Source of the DNA: a bacterium
Lineage (GTDB): Bacteria; Cyanobacteriota; Vampirovibrionia; Gastranaerophilales; Gastranaerophilaceae
DNA length: 5,849 bases
Direction: 5' to 3'
Assembly: GCA_024408905.1 (NCBI GenBank)
Contig: JAKSUP010000094.1
Coordinates: 1 to 5,849 of the forward strand
The translations under genes were made by a program, and so were the position numbers. Shown here one piece after another: positions 4,922 to 5,849 of this stretch. The first letter of the stretch is position 1, and the number at the start of each line of letters is the position of its first letter. The notes beneath the pieces were generated by a model. The model made no database searches, was not told the origin of the DNA, and saw nothing but the letters and a program-made list of their open reading frames with translations.

Positions 4922-4949
4922 ATTATAATACATTTTATAAAAAATGCAA
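4922..4949 (-). promoter_or_regulatory. promoter of the zinc-ribbon/rimM/trmD operon
   Basis: On the minus strand a -35 TTGCAT (4949-4944) and a perfect -10 TATAAT (4927-4922) are 16 bases apart. Transcription would start near 4915, leaving an AT-rich leader of about 118 bases before the ATG at 4797. The -10 is part of the self-complementary ATTATAAT (4922-4929), so it also reads as TATAAT on the plus strand. No riboswitch is recognisable in the leader. Confidence 0.6.
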
Positions 4950-4975
4950 GTTTTGTAAACTAATAATAGCTTTTC

Positions 4976-5003
4976 TTGATTTTATTCAAAAATCTATTAA
5001 AAT
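4976..5003 (+). promoter_or_regulatory. promoter of the exported-protein gene, possibly leaderless
   Basis: TTGATT (4976-4981) and TAAAAT (4998-5003) are 16 bases apart. Only six bases separate the -10 from the ATG at 5010, so the predicted transcription start coincides with the start codon. No purine-rich ribosome binding site precedes the gene. Confidence 0.5.
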
Positions 5004-5009
5004 ATTTGT

Positions 5010-5705
5010 ATGAATAAATTTTTACCGATATTAATTGCATTATTAATTACATTACCTGTTTGTGCTGATTATAGGCCGTTATCAGACGCACCTATTAATA
5101 GCACACAAGAATTTGAGGATATTGATACAACCCAAGATGAATCACCGGAGTTTGAATACCCGTCAAATGACACAAACCCCGTTGAACCGATTACAGTTAA
5201 ACCAACAAAGAATTATGCAAAAATATACTCAGATTTAGAACCTGCAAATTTTTCATATTTACATAATATTGACCCAGATCAATATTATGATATGAAAGAT
5301 GCGACATGGTCACCTTATCCGTTATTAAGACTGAATTCTGCATTGTATTTTAAGAAACAGACAATAGAACCGGGGTATTACCTTTTAACCCCACGCGAAC
5401 ACAAAGGAAAATGGTATTTATTATTCAAACAAAACGGTTGTGTTTCAAACATAATCCCTGTTTACGAAAGAGATATTACTCCCGAATTCTTCTATGACGA
5501 TCATTTGCCTAAGCCAAAGTATACTTTCGGGCAAAAAGTCCACATGAAAACACTTAGCGCATTTGGAAAAATGAAAAGTTCAAAACGCCGTGACCCGATT
5601 AAATGTTATATGGAAATAAATGATTTAGAAAATTACTTTGTATCCGTTGTCGTATATTATGGAAACCACAAATATTCAACAATATTCAGAACAATAAAAC
5701 TTTAA
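5010..5705 (+). CDS. exported protein of unknown function
   Basis: I do not recognise this 231-residue protein. Its N-terminus is a clear Sec signal peptide: MNK, a hydrophobic core (about 4-17, FLPILIALLITLPV), and a likely signal peptidase I site after VCA (A19). The C18 context (LPVC) is a poor lipobox, so a lipoprotein is less likely. Residues 24-60 are an acidic, proline- and asparagine-rich linker. Residues about 68-231 look like a folded beta-rich domain with many aromatics, for example WSPYPLLRL, PGYYLLTPRE, GKWYLLFKQ and YFVSVVVYYGNHKYS. Two mature cysteines (C144, C199) could form a disulfide. The start is fixed by the signal peptide. The gene has its own upstream promoter, is divergent from the zinc-ribbon operon, and ends four bases before a probable convergent gene. 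An envelope or periplasmic role is inferred. Confidence 0.85.
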   Translation: MNKFLPILIALLITLPVCADYRPLSDAPINSTQEFEDIDTTQDESPEFEYPSNDTNPVEPITVKPTKNYAKIYSDLEPANFSYLHNIDPDQYYDMKDATWSPYPLLRLNSALYFKKQTIEPGYYLLTPREHKGKWYLLFKQNGCVSNIIPVYERDITPEFFYDDHLPKPKYTFGQKVHMKTLSAFGKMKSSKRRDPIKCYMEINDLENYFVSVVVYYGNHKYSTIFRTIKL

Positions 5706-5709
5706 CTGT

Positions 5710-5849
5710 TTATGTATGAGAAACGGAATATCGTGATTTGAAACTTTCGTATTTAGAAATAAATTCCAAATCTTCATCTTTGTTTCTGTGATTATATTCA
5801 TGTTTGTCTAAAGTGCTGTCCTGCAATTGCAATACGCTTGTTGCAATAT
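5710..5849 (-). CDS. probable C-terminal end of an unknown gene (cut by window edge)
   Basis: On the minus strand one frame stays open from the right edge for 45 codons and ends at TAA (5712-5710). The other two minus frames hit stops within 17 codons of the edge. The visible tail is hydrophilic and charged, with HEYNHRNKDEDLEFISKYES in the middle and ending SVSHT. It has no recognisable motif and no cysteine. The stop lies four bases beyond the stop of the convergent exported-protein gene, a tight tail-to-tail packing also seen at the kinase/trmD junction. Because only a short piece is visible, chance openness cannot be excluded. Confidence 0.52.
   Translation of the reverse strand, partial: IATSVLQLQDSTLDKHEYNHRNKDEDLEFISKYESFKSRYSVSHT

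Noticed and set aside
5010..5066. Lipoprotein signal for the exported protein
   Set aside because: C18 is preceded by LPV, a poor lipobox; cleavage by signal peptidase I after VCA fits better.

Overview
This is a low-GC, AT-rich bacterial chromosomal window holding ordinary housekeeping genes plus a few poorly characterised ones. The base composition, a zinc-ribbon/RGG-type protein beside rimM-trmD, a small DUF721 protein and gut-type palindromic repeats would fit an uncultured low-GC gut lineage such as Vampirovibrionia/Gastranaerophilales. That placement is an inference from general character, not from a marker I can verify here.

Layout, left to right. (1) 1-367, minus: the N-terminal part of a DHH-family phosphoesterase (NrnA-like), cut by the window edge. 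(2) 423-752, plus: a short DUF721/DciA-like protein, divergent from nrnA. (3) A hairpin at 798-815 separates it from a convergent 84-residue unknown protein (841-1095, minus). (4) 1096-1789 is a non-coding island of about 0.7 kb. It holds inverted repeats, a 118-bp MITE-like palindromic element (1381-1498), four 8-bp tandem units (1628-1659), three 12-bp units ending in a run of ten C (1661-1700), a T10 tract and a TATAAT promoter. (5) 1790-2659, plus: a uridine kinase-like P-loop kinase with a long N-terminal extension. (6) 4797-2656, minus: a tightly overlapping three-gene operon of zinc-ribbon/RGG-like protein, rimM and trmD. Its last stop codon overlaps the kinase stop in a shared TTAA. 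(7) A divergent promoter region (4798-5009). (8) 5010-5705, plus: an exported protein of unknown function, probably read from a leaderless mRNA. (9) 5710-5849, minus: the probable C-terminal end of another gene leaving the window.

How the genes may work together. RimM (30S maturation) and TrmD (m1G37 of tRNA) are a classic translation pair. Co-transcription places the unusual zinc-ribbon/RGG protein in ribosome or RNA biology by association. NrnA (nanoRNA turnover) and the DUF721 protein (possible helicase loader) are housekeeping genes but need not be functionally linked.

The most notable items are the zinc-ribbon/RGG/tandem-repeat protein heading the rimM-trmD operon, the repeat island before the kinase, and two genes whose -10 boxes lie six bases from the start codon with no Shine-Dalgarno, suggesting leaderless mRNAs. 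I see no CRISPR array, tRNA, rRNA, transposase or recognisable defence system.
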